Positions 1 to 7,925 are shown, counted from the first letter of the stretch. The stretch: DNA of 26,181 nucleotides from JAWLGW01 sp964569055 (GCA_964569055.1 CAZMSZ010000063.1:1-26181); one strand, 5' to 3'. Notes: generated from the sequence alone by a model not told the origin. Made by a program: numbers and translations.

Positions 1-14
1 CAGCGGGGGGGACT

Positions 15-37
15 CTGGGGGGGCGGAGCCCCCCCAG
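15..37. repeat. GC-rich perfect hairpin at window edge
   Basis: Ten-base arms at 15-24 and 28-37 (left arm CTGGGGGGGC) are perfect reverse complements around a three-base GGA loop. The right arm plus flank (24-42) recurs almost exactly at 184-202, without a matching left arm. No T-run follows on either strand, so it is better called a repeat or structural element than an intrinsic terminator. It could belong to a dispersed palindromic repeat family, which cannot be tested from one window. Confidence 0.55.
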
Positions 38-183
38 AAACCACGCAGGTGGCAACTTTGCGAGCAGCCCGGCCAAGCGCAGCTCACGCTGTGGGGGCAT
101 ACACGACCACGCCTCGCGAGGAACGAGCACGAGCACGAGCGCGAGCACGAGGATCAATGCGACAGCCTCGGAGGCGGACCCGG

Positions 184-202
184 CGGAGCCCCCCAGAAAA
201 CC
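184..202. repeat. Second copy of the CGGAGCCCCCC-AG-A repeat (half of the hairpin)
   Basis: The bases at 184-202 match 24-42 except for one fewer C and one extra A. Only the right half of the hairpin seen at 15-37 is present here. It lies beside the terminator that ends the minus-strand operon. The rest of 1-257 holds a GAGCAC-rich low-complexity stretch at about 123-152 and no gene that I can support. Confidence 0.45.
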
Positions 203-230
203 AAAACGGCGGGGGCACTTGCCCCCGCCG
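203..230 (-). terminator. Rho-independent terminator of the murF-LysM operon
   Basis: Perfect ten-base arms at 207-216 and 221-230 (CGGCGGGGGC and its complement) enclose a four-base ACTT loop. On the minus strand the stem is followed directly by TTTT (206-203) and then GGTTTTC. It starts 28 bases beyond the stop codon of the LysM gene, as expected for the end of that transcript. This is the clearest intrinsic terminator in the window. Confidence 0.85.
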
Positions 231-257
231 CTCCAGCTTCTCGCCTGCTCGTCCCGC

Positions 258-1001
258 CTACTGCGGCAGGCGCAGCGTGCGGCCGGCCACCAGGCCGTCG
301 GGGCCGATCCCGTTGAGCTCGGCGATCTCCTTCCAGCGGGTGCCCTTGCCCAGCTCGCGGGCCGCGATCGAGTAGAGCGTGTCGCCCTTGACGACCACGT
401 AGGTCCGCCCGCCCGCGGCGCTGGTCGCGACCGTCGTCGCGCCGCTCGTCGAGGGCGCGCTGGCGGCCACGCTGGTGGCCACGCTCCGGGCGATCCCGTC
501 GTAGAGCAGCTTCATGCCCTGCCGAATGTTGTTGGGGTCGGGGATCCGGTCCTTGTTCTGGGCGTACAGCTCCTTCCAGCGGCCGCCGTCGCCGAACAGC
601 TCGCGGGCGATGTCGCTCAGGGTCTGGCCGGCGCGCACGGTGTACTCCTGCGGCGGCTCGGGGTTGGCCAGCGGCGCGGGCGCGAGCGGCGTCGCCGGCG
701 GCGTCACGGGCGCCGTCGGCTCGGGCACGACCGCGCCGCTCGGCGCGGGCGCCGTCGTCTCTGCCGGCGCGACCGGCGCGGCGATCGGCGCCCCGACCGG
801 AGCGTTCGCCGGCTGCTCGAGCTCGGGTCCGCTCGGCGGCGCAGCCGGGTCGGCCCCCTCCGGGCCGTAGCTCCCCTCCAGCACGCGCTCGGGCGCGGCC
901 TCACCAGCGGCCGCGCGCTGCTCGCGCGGCGGCTCGTACGTGACCGCGGCCAGCACGATCACCGCGAGCACGCCGACCGCCACGTACTTCCCCAGGTCCA
1001 T
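258..1001 (-). CDS. Membrane-anchored protein with two LysM domains
   Basis: The 247-residue product probably binds peptidoglycan glycan strands from outside the cytoplasmic membrane. Residues 5-22 form one hydrophobic helix just after the start, giving a signal anchor with an N-in topology. A Pro/Ala-rich linker follows to about 118. LysM repeat 1 spans about 120-167 (YTVRAGQTLSDIARELFG core) and LysM repeat 2 about 200-247 (YVVVKGDTLYSIAARELG core), joined by a Ser/Thr/Ala-rich stretch. No catalytic domain is visible, so it may be an adaptor or a cell-wall tether. The ATG at 1001 is preferred because GGAGG lies eight bases upstream; a GTG at 1010 would sit directly against that site. It starts 48 bases after the murG stop and is followed by the terminator at 203-230, so it is likely the last gene of the operon. 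The LysM call is firm and the exact role is unknown. Confidence 0.9.
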   Translation of the reverse strand: MDLGKYVAVGVLAVIVLAAVTYEPPREQRAAAGEAAPERVLEGSYGPEGADPAAPPSGPELEQPANAPVGAPIAAPVAPAETTAPAPSGAVVPEPTAPVTPPATPLAPAPLANPEPPQEYTVRAGQTLSDIARELFGDGGRWKELYAQNKDRIPDPNNIRQGMKLLYDGIARSVATSVAASAPSTSGATTVATSAAGGRTYVVVKGDTLYSIAARELGKGTRWKEIAELNGIGPDGLVAGRTLRLPQ

Positions 1002-1049
1002 GGTCCCCACCTCCCTCTCGTCTCTCGTCCCGCCTGCGCCCGTTTCGTC

Positions 1050-2219
1050 CTACGCGACGCGCCCCGCCAGCCGGGCCAGGCGCAGCGCCACGGCCCGCGC
1101 GGCGTCCGGCCGCGCCGAGGCCCGGGCACGCGCCCGGAACGCCTCGCTCCTCTCCTCTTGTCGGGCGATCGTGAGCGCTGTCCGCAGCGTCTCCGGCCCG
1201 AGCGCCGCCTCCTCCACGCACAGCCCCGCGCCGCTGGCGGCGAAGGCGCGCGCGTTGTGGCGCTGGTGGTCGCCCGCCGAGCCCGGCATGGGCACGGCGA
1301 CGGCCGGCAACCCGGCGGCCGCGACCTCGGCCAGGGTCGCGCCGCCGGCGCGGACCACCGCCACGTCGGCCGCCAGGTACGCCAGGCCGACGTCGGCGAA
1401 GAACGGCTCCACCCGCGCGACCACGCCCGCCGCGCCGTAGGCCTCCTCGACCGCGCGCGCCGCCTCGACGTTGCCGGCGAGGTGCAGCACCGCGGCGCCG
1501 TCGGCCGCCAGCGCGGGCGCCGCCGCGATCGCCCAGCGGTTGAGCGCGCCCGCCCCCTGGCTGCCGCCCATGACGAGGAGCAGCGGCCCCGTCGCGGGGA
1601 GCCCGAGCGCGGCGCGCGCCTGCGCGCGGGTGAGCCCGGCCGGCAGGAGCGCGCGCGCGCCGACCGGCGTGCCGCAGCGCACGCGGGCGCAGGCGAGCGG
1701 CGTCTCCTCCCAGTGGACGAACGCCTCCTGCGCGATCCGCGCCAGGAGCGCGTTGGCTCGCCCCGGGACGGCGTTGGGCTCGAACAGCGCGACCGGCACG
1801 CCGAGCAGGCGCGCCGCGAGGGCCGGCCCGACGGAGGGGAACCCGCCCAGGCCCAGCACGACGTCGGGCGCGAACCCGCGCAGGCAGCGCGCGGCGCCCA
1901 GCAGGCCGCGGGCCTGGGCCCAGGCGAAGCGGAGCGCCCGGCGGGCGCCTCGCCAGGGCGCGGTGGGGAGGGCGACGTGGCGGTAGCCGGTGGGCTCGAG
2001 GATCCGCCGCTCGAGCGGCTTGTCGCTGCCGAGAAACAGGACCTCGCTCCCGGGCGCGAGCGCCTCGAGGGCGCGCGCGGCCGCGATCGCCGGGTACAGG
2101 TGCCCGCCCGTGCCGCCGCCCGCGAACACCACCCGCAGCGGCGCGAGCGGGGGCGCCTCCTCGGCGGGCGCGTGCGGCGCGCGGCGGATGGGCGGCGAAG
2201 GCGGGGCGATGGCGGTCAT
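1050..2219 (-). CDS. murG: UDP-N-acetylglucosamine--undecaprenyl-PP-MurNAc-pentapeptide GlcNAc transferase MurG (lipid II synthase)
   Basis: MurG adds GlcNAc from UDP-GlcNAc to lipid I, making lipid II on the inner face of the cytoplasmic membrane. The 389-residue product is slightly longer than usual because about 28 Pro/Ala-rich residues precede the first strand. The N-terminal glycine loop is clear (GGGTGGHLYPA, about 34-44). Further motifs include GLGGFPSVGP, EPNAVPGRAN, the C-domain loop GGSQGAGALN, and a donor-binding region with RAGGATLAEVAAAGLPAVAVPMP followed by DHQRHNA. The ATG at 2219 overlaps the ftsW stop (ATGA), and GGGAGG lies four bases upstream inside ftsW, so translation is probably coupled. 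The neighbours, ftsW upstream and the LysM protein downstream, fit cell-wall synthesis. The identification is confident. Confidence 0.96.
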   Translation of the reverse strand: MTAIAPPSPPIRRAPHAPAEEAPPLAPLRVVFAGGGTGGHLYPAIAAARALEALAPGSEVLFLGSDKPLERRILEPTGYRHVALPTAPWRGARRALRFAWAQARGLLGAARCLRGFAPDVVLGLGGFPSVGPALAARLLGVPVALFEPNAVPGRANALLARIAQEAFVHWEETPLACARVRCGTPVGARALLPAGLTRAQARAALGLPATGPLLLVMGGSQGAGALNRWAIAAAPALAADGAAVLHLAGNVEAARAVEEAYGAAGVVARVEPFFADVGLAYLAADVAVVRAGGATLAEVAAAGLPAVAVPMPGSAGDHQRHNARAFAASGAGLCVEEAALGPETLRTALTIARQEERSEAFRARARASARPDAARAVALRLARLAGRVA

Positions 2220-3436
2220 GCGGCCTCCCAGGCGTTCGCGGCGCGCGCGCCGCTGGCGAGCGGGTCGGGCTCCTCCTCCTCGACCTCGAGGATCGGGCCC
2301 GGGTCGCGGCCCTCGGCGGCGATCCGCGCCAGCAGCCCGGCGGCGCAGGCGGCCATCAGCAGCGACGAGCCGCCGAACGAGATGAACGGGAGCGCGATCC
2401 CCTTGGGCGGGACCGAGGCGGTGGCGACGGCGATGTTGAGCGCCGACTGGAGCGCGACGATCAAGGTCAGCCCCAGCGCCACCAGGAACGAGAACGCGTC
2501 GCGGGCGCGGTCGACGGCCCGCATGCCCTGCAGCAGGAGCGCCGCGAACGCGAGCACCACCAGCGCGGTCCCCACGAACCCGAGCTCCTCGCCGACCAGC
2601 GCGAAGATGTAGTCGGTGTGGACCTCCTGCAGGAACGAGAGCTTCTGCTGCCCGGCGCCGAGCCCCTTGCCGAGCGGCCCGCCCGAGCCGATCGCGATCA
2701 GCGACTGGCGCGGCTGGAAGCCGGCGCCCATGGGGTCGAGGGTGGGGTCGAGGAAGCTGGCGATCCGGCGCTTGACGTAGTCGAGCCGGGTGAACGCGAA
2801 CACGGCGGCCAGCAGCACGCCGGGCGTGGCCAGCGCGAGCAGGTGGCGCAGCCGGGCGCCCGCGGCGATCAGGAGCGCGCCGCTGACCGCGCTCAGGAGC
2901 GCGGCCGTGCCCATGTCGGGCTCGATCACGACCAGCCCGATCACCAGGCCGATCACGGCCACGCCGGGGAGGAGCCCGCGCAGGGTGCGGATCGCGTCGC
3001 CCTGCCGGGCCGCCCAGGCGGCGACGAACACGGTCAGCGCGATCTTGGCGACCTCGGAGGGCTGGCCGTTGAGCGGGCCGATCCGGACCCAGCGTCGCGC
3101 GCCGTTGATCCGTCGGCCCACGCCGGGGACGAGCACCGCCACGAGCAGCGCCAGGGCCAGCAGCAGGATCCAGCCGGAGTGGCGCCGCAGCCCCTCCAGG
3201 TCGGTGGTGCGGGCGAGGACGAACACGCCGGTCCCGAGCGCGACCCACAGGAGCTGCCGGCGCAAGAACCGCGTGGCGTCGTGCGCGTCGAGCCCGCTGC
3301 TGGCGGCGGTGGAGCTGAACACCAACACCACCCCCAACGCGGCCAGGCCGGCGATCAGGAGCGTGATCGCGGCCGAGGTGCGCGCGGCGACGGGGTCGGC
3401 CTCGCGGCGGAGCGCGAGGCTGTCGAACAGGCTCAC
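2216..3436 (-). CDS. ftsW: Probable peptidoglycan glycosyltransferase FtsW (SEDS family)
   Basis: This is a polytopic SEDS protein that polymerises lipid II at the division septum, normally with a class B penicillin-binding protein. The 406-residue product has about ten hydrophobic segments. SEDS signatures visible in order are QPSEVAKIAL, IEPDMGTAALL, a long loop with FQPRQSLIAIGSGG and GLGAGQQKLSFL, HTDYIFALVGEELGF, and a late PLPFISFGGSS-like motif (here ALPFISFGGSS). An acidic C-terminal tail (VEEEEPDP) is cytoplasmic. The position between mraY and murG favours FtsW over RodA. The GTG start at 3436 shares four bases with the mraY stop (GTGA); the upstream ribosome site is weak, which fits translational coupling. 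murD, often found next to ftsW, is not adjacent. Confidence 0.93.
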   Translation of the reverse strand: MSLFDSLALRREADPVAARTSAAITLLIAGLAALGVVLVFSSTAASSGLDAHDATRFLRRQLLWVALGTGVFVLARTTDLEGLRRHSGWILLLALALLVAVLVPGVGRRINGARRWVRIGPLNGQPSEVAKIALTVFVAAWAARQGDAIRTLRGLLPGVAVIGLVIGLVVIEPDMGTAALLSAVSGALLIAAGARLRHLLALATPGVLLAAVFAFTRLDYVKRRIASFLDPTLDPMGAGFQPRQSLIAIGSGGPLGKGLGAGQQKLSFLQEVHTDYIFALVGEELGFVGTALVVLAFAALLLQGMRAVDRARDAFSFLVALGLTLIVALQSALNIAVATASVPPKGIALPFISFGGSSLLMAACAAGLLARIAAEGRDPGPILEVEEEEPDPLASGARAANAWEAA

Positions 3437-4533
3437 CGGCCCAGCCCCGCCAGCGCGAGCAGGCCGAGCAGGAGCGCCGCGGTGTGGAAGCGCGACACCA
3501 CCAGGGTCTCGCTCCAGCCCTTGAACTCGAAGTGGTGGTGGAGCGGGGCGCAGCGGAGCACGCGCTTGCCGGTGAGCTTGAAGCTGCCGACCTGCGCCAT
3601 GACCGAGAGCGCCTCGGCCACGAACACCCCGCCCACCAGCGCCAGCAGCAGCTCCTGGCGGGTCAGCAGCGCGGCGACCGCCAGCACGCCGCCGAGCGGG
3701 AGCGAGCCGGTGTCGCCCATGAAGATCCGGGCGGGGTGGCGGTTCATGGCGAGGAACGCGACCAGGCCGCCCGCGATCGCGCCGAGCGCGACGGCGACCT
3801 CGCCCGCGCCGGGCGCGTACGGGATCCCGAGGGTCGCCGCCGGGCCGGGCGCCCCCGCGACCGCCGCGATCGCGGCGTAGACGGCGAACGCCACCAGGGC
3901 GCACCCGCCCGCCAGGCCGTCGAGGCCGTCGGTCAGGTTGACGGCGTTGCTCGAGCCGGTCACGAGGAACGCGCTGAGGAGCACCAGCCCCACCCCGCCG
4001 ATCGCGAGCTCCCAGCCCACGAGCGGCACCACCAGCGTGGTCCGCGCGGCGAGGTCGGGCCCGCCCCAGCCGAAGTGGGCGCGGGCCAGGAGGAACCCGC
4101 CCATCGCCAGGCCGAGCGCCACCTGCCCCACCAGCTTCTGGCGGGGGGTCAGGCCCTGGGTGCGGCGGGCGCCGAAGGTCTTGGTCACGTCGTCGACGAA
4201 GCCCAGGCTCCCCAGGCCGAGCAGGGTGGCGATCAGGAGCCACGGCTCGGCCACGTCCCAGCGGGAGAACAGGACGATCGCCGCCACGCTCGCCGCGAGC
4301 ACGCCGATCCCGCCCACGATCGGGGTGCGGCGCTTGGCGGCGTGCAGGGCGTTGAGCGTGTCGGAGTCGGACTTGCCCTCGCGGTCGCCGAACTGGCGCG
4401 CGCGCGCGGCGCGCTCCAGCCAGGGCAGCAGGATCGCCGCGAGCGCCAGGGCGGTCGCGCCCGCGCAGCCCGCGCGGAACAGGGTCCCAGGCAGCGCCCC
4501 CGGCGCCACGGCCTCGCACAGCTCCGCGAACAT
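3433..4533 (-). CDS. mraY: Phospho-N-acetylmuramoyl-pentapeptide-transferase MraY
   Basis: MraY transfers phospho-MurNAc-pentapeptide from UDP to undecaprenyl phosphate, forming lipid I in the cytoplasmic membrane. The 366-residue length is typical. Visible motifs are HAAKRRTPIVGG near the N-terminus, the FVDDVTK aspartate pair, the NAVNLTDGLDGLAGG signature, MGDTGSLPLGG, and the C-terminal LHHHFEFKGWSE with the catalytic-site histidines. About ten membrane segments are evident. The region before the first motif differs slightly from the common DxPxxxxPxxH form, reading DSDTLNALH. The ATG at 4533 has GGAGGAG a short distance upstream. It begins 25 bases after the murF stop and ends in a four-base overlap with ftsW, in the same operon. 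Confidence 0.96.
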   Translation of the reverse strand: MFAELCEAVAPGALPGTLFRAGCAGATALALAAILLPWLERAARARQFGDREGKSDSDTLNALHAAKRRTPIVGGIGVLAASVAAIVLFSRWDVAEPWLLIATLLGLGSLGFVDDVTKTFGARRTQGLTPRQKLVGQVALGLAMGGFLLARAHFGWGGPDLAARTTLVVPLVGWELAIGGVGLVLLSAFLVTGSSNAVNLTDGLDGLAGGCALVAFAVYAAIAAVAGAPGPAATLGIPYAPGAGEVAVALGAIAGGLVAFLAMNRHPARIFMGDTGSLPLGGVLAVAALLTRQELLLALVGGVFVAEALSVMAQVGSFKLTGKRVLRCAPLHHHFEFKGWSETLVVSRFHTAALLLGLLALAGLGR

Positions 4534-4558
4534 GCCCTCTCCTCCCGGGGGACGCCCG

Positions 4559-5974
4559 CTAGGCCGCCGCCCGCCCCCCCGCCTCCAAGCGCTCCGCCGT
4601 CGCGCGCACCGCCTCCTCGAGGCGATAGGCGCGCGAGGCCTTGAACCACACCGCGTCCCCGGCGCTCAGCGTCCCGAGCGCCGCGGCGACGCCCGCCGCG
4701 TCGGCGACCTCGCTCACGGCGGCCAGCCCGGCCGCGCGGGCCCCCTCCGCCAGCGCGCGCGCCTCCTCGCCCACCGCGACCAGGCGGCGCACGCCGACCC
4801 GCGCCAGCTCGGCGCCGATCGCGCGGTGGAGGGCGGGCGCCTCGGCGCCCAGCTCGCGCATGCCCCCCAGCACCGCGACCCGCCGCGCGGACGAGCCGAC
4901 CGCGGCGAAGCTCGCCAGCGAGGCGCGCACGCTGGTGGGGTTGGCGTTGTAGGCGTCGTCGATCAGGGTCACGCCGGCCACCTCACGCACCGCCCAGCGC
5001 CCCGGCGGCGCGGCGAACCGCGCCAGCGCGGCGCCGGCCGCGGCCGGCTCCACGCCGAGCCGCGCGGCCGCGGCGAGGGCCAGCAGCACGTCGAGCGCGA
5101 ACGCGCGCCCGGGCTGCGGGAGCTCGAGGACCAGGTCGGGGGAGCGGGCGCACGAGACGGTCAGGCGCGAGCGCGCGCCGGCGCCCGCGAGCTCGCCCCG
5201 CCAGGCGGCTGCCGCCGCGGGCGCCTCGCCCCCGCCCAGCCCGCAGGCGCTGACCGCGACGCCCGCCGCGGCGCGAGCCGCCGCGGCCGCGCGCAGGCGC
5301 GGGTCGTCCGTGTTCAGCACGGCCGCGCCGCCGGGCGCGAGGTGGTCGAGCAGCGAGAGCTTCTCGCGCGCGACGCCCTCGACGCCGCCCAGCCCGCCGA
5401 GGTGGGCCGCGCCGATGCAGGTGATCACCGCCACGTCCGGCCGCGCCACGGCCGCCAGGGTCGCGATCTCGCCCGGCGCGCTGGTGCCGACCTCCAGGAC
5501 CACGACCTCGGTCGCCCGGTCGGCGGTGAGGAGCGTGAGCGGCACGCCGACCGCGTTGTTGAAGCTCTTGGGCGCGGCCACCGTCCGCCGGCGCGCGCCG
5601 AGCATGGCGGCCAGCAGCTCCTTGGTGGTCGTCTTGCCGGCCGAGCCGGTGACCGCGACCACGGGCACGCCGAGCTCGCGGCGCCAGCAGCCGGCGAGCG
5701 CGAGCAGCGCCCGGCCCGGGTCGTCCACCCGCAGCAGCGCGCGTCCGCTCGGCGCGTCCCCCGCGAAGCCGGGCCCGACCACGCAGGCCGACGCCCCGCG
5801 CGCGAACGCCGCGGGGACGAAGGCCGCCCCGTCGAACCGCTCGCCGCGCAGCGCGAAGTAGACCTCGCCTGGGCGCAGCGTGCGCGTGTCGGTCGAGACG
5901 CCGGTCGCCCCGGGCGCGCCCGGCGCCTTCGCGCCGATGCTCCGCGCCACCCAGTCGAGAGAGAACCGCTCCAC
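4559..5974 (-). CDS. murF: UDP-N-acetylmuramoyl-tripeptide--D-alanyl-D-alanine ligase MurF
   Basis: MurF uses ATP to add D-Ala-D-Ala to UDP-MurNAc-tripeptide in the cytoplasm, the last soluble step before MraY. The 471-residue product has the three-domain Mur-ligase layout: an N-terminal substrate domain with STDTRTLRPGEVYFALRGERFDG (about 27-49), an ATP-binding P-loop TGSAGKTTTKE with Lys114, the MurF-typical KSFNNAVGVPLTLL, the IGAAHLGGLGG loop, and a C-terminal domain with LIDDAYNANPTSVRASL. The choice of MurF over MurE rests on KSFNNAVG and YNANPTS. The GTG at 5974 has GGAGG four bases upstream. It seems to head the murF-mraY-ftsW-murG-LysM unit; a 119-base gap separates it from the gene before it, enough for a promoter. 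Confidence 0.95.
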   Translation of the reverse strand: MERFSLDWVARSIGAKAPGAPGATGVSTDTRTLRPGEVYFALRGERFDGAAFVPAAFARGASACVVGPGFAGDAPSGRALLRVDDPGRALLALAGCWRRELGVPVVAVTGSAGKTTTKELLAAMLGARRRTVAAPKSFNNAVGVPLTLLTADRATEVVVLEVGTSAPGEIATLAAVARPDVAVITCIGAAHLGGLGGVEGVAREKLSLLDHLAPGGAAVLNTDDPRLRAAAAARAAAGVAVSACGLGGGEAPAAAAAWRGELAGAGARSRLTVSCARSPDLVLELPQPGRAFALDVLLALAAAARLGVEPAAAGAALARFAAPPGRWAVREVAGVTLIDDAYNANPTSVRASLASFAAVGSSARRVAVLGGMRELGAEAPALHRAIGAELARVGVRRLVAVGEEARALAEGARAAGLAAVSEVADAAGVAAALGTLSAGDAVWFKASRAYRLEEAVRATAERLEAGGRAAA

Positions 5975-6093
5975 ACCGCCTCCGGCCCTCTCCCTCTTCG
6001 GTCGGCGGCTGGGACAGCTTTACGGACGGCCTGGCGTGCCCGGCGGGCGGCGAGGCGCAGACGGCGTCGCCGACGACGATCAACCGGCGCGTC

Positions 6094-6369
6094 CTACGCC
6101 ACGCCGGCCACGTTCTCCTCGAGCCAGCGGTTGATGTCGGCCGACTCGTACATCGCCTTGCCGTCGATGAACAGGCAGGGCACCTGGCGCATACCGCCGC
6201 GCTGGATCAGCTCCTGGTTGGCGCCCGGCTCGCGCGTGGTGTCGCGCATTCGGATCCCCTCCTCGAGCCCGAGCTGGCGGATCTTGCCGAGCACTCGCAC
6301 GCAGAAGGGGCAGCTGTCGAACTTGAACAGCTCGAGGTCGACCTCGCGCCCGTCCTTGAGCTTGACCAT
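6094..6369 (-). CDS. Glutaredoxin-like thiol-disulfide oxidoreductase
   Basis: A 91-residue cytoplasmic thioredoxin-fold protein of glutaredoxin size. The dithiol active site CPFC is at residues 20-23, the conserved cis-proline region reads QVPCLF (Pro64), and the C-terminal helix region carries YESADINRWLEEN, as in glutaredoxins and small GST N-terminal domains. A third cysteine, Cys65, directly follows the cis-proline. It probably reduces disulfides or glutathione-type mixed disulfides; its partner is unknown. The ATG at 6369 is chosen because GAGGAGG sits about five bases upstream and homology begins there; upstream codons in the same frame look non-coding. It lies 119 bases before murF on the same strand and is divergent from the receiver-kinase gene. 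Co-transcription with murF is possible but not shown. Confidence 0.88.
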   Translation of the reverse strand: MVKLKDGREVDLELFKFDSCPFCVRVLGKIRQLGLEEGIRMRDTTREPGANQELIQRGGMRQVPCLFIDGKAMYESADINRWLEENVAGVA

Positions 6370-6532
6370 CACGTCCTCCTCGGCGCCGCGGCCGCGGGCC
6401 GTCGCCTCGATGCTACGTCCTGGCGCCGCCGAGTTGGGTGCTGGCGCGCCTCGGATCGCCCGGTGGGGGTCGGCGCGACCCCTCCCCCGCGCGGTTCTCC
6501 GGGGAGGGTTTCGGGCGGTGACCTCGCCGCGG

Positions 6533-6538
6533 TATGAC
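6533..6538 (+). promoter_or_regulatory. Candidate -10 element before the receiver-kinase gene
   Basis: TATGAC in an otherwise GC-saturated divergent intergenic region (6370-6560) lies 22 bases before the chosen GTG start. It would give a very short leader containing AGGAGG. No convincing -35 hexamer was seen. The region also holds an eight-base inverted repeat (6480-6487 with 6501-6508). Confidence 0.3.
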
Positions 6539-6560
6539 AAGGACAGCACCAGGAGGTGCC

Positions 6561-7802
6561 GTGGCGCGGATCGCCCTCGCCGAGGACAACGAGCACCTGC
6601 GCAAGCTCCTGACGACCCTGCTCGGGCTCAAGGGGCACGAGGTGGTGGCGTTCGACAACGGCGAGACGGCGCTCGAGGCCGTGCTCGCCGGCGACCCGCC
6701 CTTCGAGCTGGTGCTGTCGGACGTCAACATGCCCCGCCTCGACGGGCTCGAGCTGTGCCGGCGGCTGCGCGCGCGGTTCGAGAAGGACGAGCTGCCGGTG
6801 ATCCTGCTCTCGGTGCTCGGGAGCGAGGACGACATCCTCGACGGGTTCGACGCGGGCGCGAGCGACTACCTGGTCAAGCCGTTCTCGACCAAGGTCGTGC
6901 AGGCCAAGATCTCGCTCTACCTGCAGCGGCGCGCCACGCGCTCGCACGCGCGCCGGGGGCTCGGCCCGCTGGTCGAGGACCCGCGCGCGCTGCCGACCCC
7001 GTTCGACAAGTACGAGCTGCTGCAGCGCCTCGGCGACGGCTCGTACGGCGTGGTCTACCGGGCCCGCCGCGACCACGACGGGCTCGAGGTCGCGCTCAAG
7101 CTGCTCGCGCGCGAAGTGAGCGACGACCGCGAGAAGCTCTCGCGCTACTTCCGCGAGGTCGCCGTGCTCTCGGCCCTCGACGACCCGCACGTGGTCCGGT
7201 TCGTCGACTCGGGCTACGAGCGCGAGCGCTACTTCCTCGCCATGGAGCTGATCGAGGGCGAGACCGCCCTCGCGCGGCTGCGCCGCGCGCGCGGCCCGCT
7301 GCCGCCCCCCGAGGTGGCGCGGATCGGGGCCGGGGTCGCCCGCGCGCTCGGCGCGCTCGCGCAGCACGACCTCGTGCACCGCGACGTGAAGCCGGCCAAC
7401 GTCGTGCTCCGCGCCGACGGCTCGGCGGTGCTGATCGACTTCGGCCTGGCCAAGGGGCGCGGCGAGCAGGGGCTGACGGAGGCGGACGAGTTCCTGGGCA
7501 CCGCGGAGTACATCGCGCCCGAGGTGATCTCGGGCGAGCGCGAGTCGATCCGCAGCGACATGTTCTCGCTGGGGGTCATGCTGTACGAGCTCGCCACCGA
7601 CGTGGCCCCGTTCCACGCCAGCTCGACCTACGACGTGCTGATGCGGATCGCCTCCTGCGAGCCGGCGCGCCCGACCGCCAGCGTGAACCCCGCGGTGCCC
7701 GTGCAGCTCTCCAGCCTGATCGCGGCGCTCATGGAGCCCGACCCCGACCGCCGGCTGGTCGCGCCCGACATCGCCGCGCACCGGCTCGACGCGCTCGCCT
7801 GA
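6561..7802 (+). CDS. Receiver-domain / Ser-Thr protein kinase fusion
   Basis: The 413-residue cytoplasmic protein joins a two-component receiver domain to a Hanks-type kinase. Receiver domain: residues 1-122, with acidic pair Glu8-Asp9, predicted phosphoacceptor Asp54 (LSDVNMP), Ser84 and Lys106 (VKPF), all the expected catalytic residues. Kinase domain: about 150-410, with glycine loop LGDGSYGVVY (157-166), Lys180, Glu199, HRD Asp275 (LVHRDVKPANV), DFG Asp293 and IAPEV. All catalytic residues are intact and there is no membrane segment. The likely logic is that Asp54 phosphorylation by a histidine kinase modulates Ser/Thr kinase output; this is inference. The GTG at 6561 is preferred because AGGAGG lies four bases upstream and the receiver strand begins at once; an ATG at 6534 in frame is the alternative. 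No histidine kinase is encoded nearby. Confidence 0.92.
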   Translation: MARIALAEDNEHLRKLLTTLLGLKGHEVVAFDNGETALEAVLAGDPPFELVLSDVNMPRLDGLELCRRLRARFEKDELPVILLSVLGSEDDILDGFDAGASDYLVKPFSTKVVQAKISLYLQRRATRSHARRGLGPLVEDPRALPTPFDKYELLQRLGDGSYGVVYRARRDHDGLEVALKLLAREVSDDREKLSRYFREVAVLSALDDPHVVRFVDSGYERERYFLAMELIEGETALARLRRARGPLPPPEVARIGAGVARALGALAQHDLVHRDVKPANVVLRADGSAVLIDFGLAKGRGEQGLTEADEFLGTAEYIAPEVISGERESIRSDMFSLGVMLYELATDVAPFHASSTYDVLMRIASCEPARPTASVNPAVPVQLSSLIAALMEPDPDRRLVAPDIAAHRLDALA

Positions 7803-7835
7803 GGCGCGCCGCTCGCTCGACGTGAATGCCCCTTT

Positions 7836-7925
7836 CCTTGCCCTTGCCCTTGCCCTTGCCCGGCTCTCTGCTGCCGCTGGTTGGCAGGACCGCCTTGGCG
7901 AGGGCGGGCAAGGGCAAGGGCAGGG
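7836..7925. terminator. CCCTTG hexamer tandem repeat with inverted partner, probable bidirectional terminator
   Basis: About four CCCTTG units run from 7836 to 7861, and the complementary GGGCAA units run from 7906 to 7925. At least 15 bases pair perfectly (7847-7861 or 7841-7855 with 7906-7920), with a loop of about 44 bases. Because the repeat is tandem, the arms can pair in more than one register. It fills the 161-base gap between two convergent genes, so transcription termination from both sides is a natural role. There is no clean T-run. Confidence 0.55.

Noticed and set aside
219..2612. A 797-codon plus-strand frame over the LysM gene and murG
   Set aside because: No recognisable domain and antisense to murG and the LysM gene, both well supported.
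3938..7825. A 1295-codon open frame on the plus strand across murF, mraY and the glutaredoxin
   Set aside because: It has Arg/Ala/Gly-rich, motif-free sequence and lies antisense to genes with clear family signatures. Long antisense frames are expected at this GC content because stop codons are rare.
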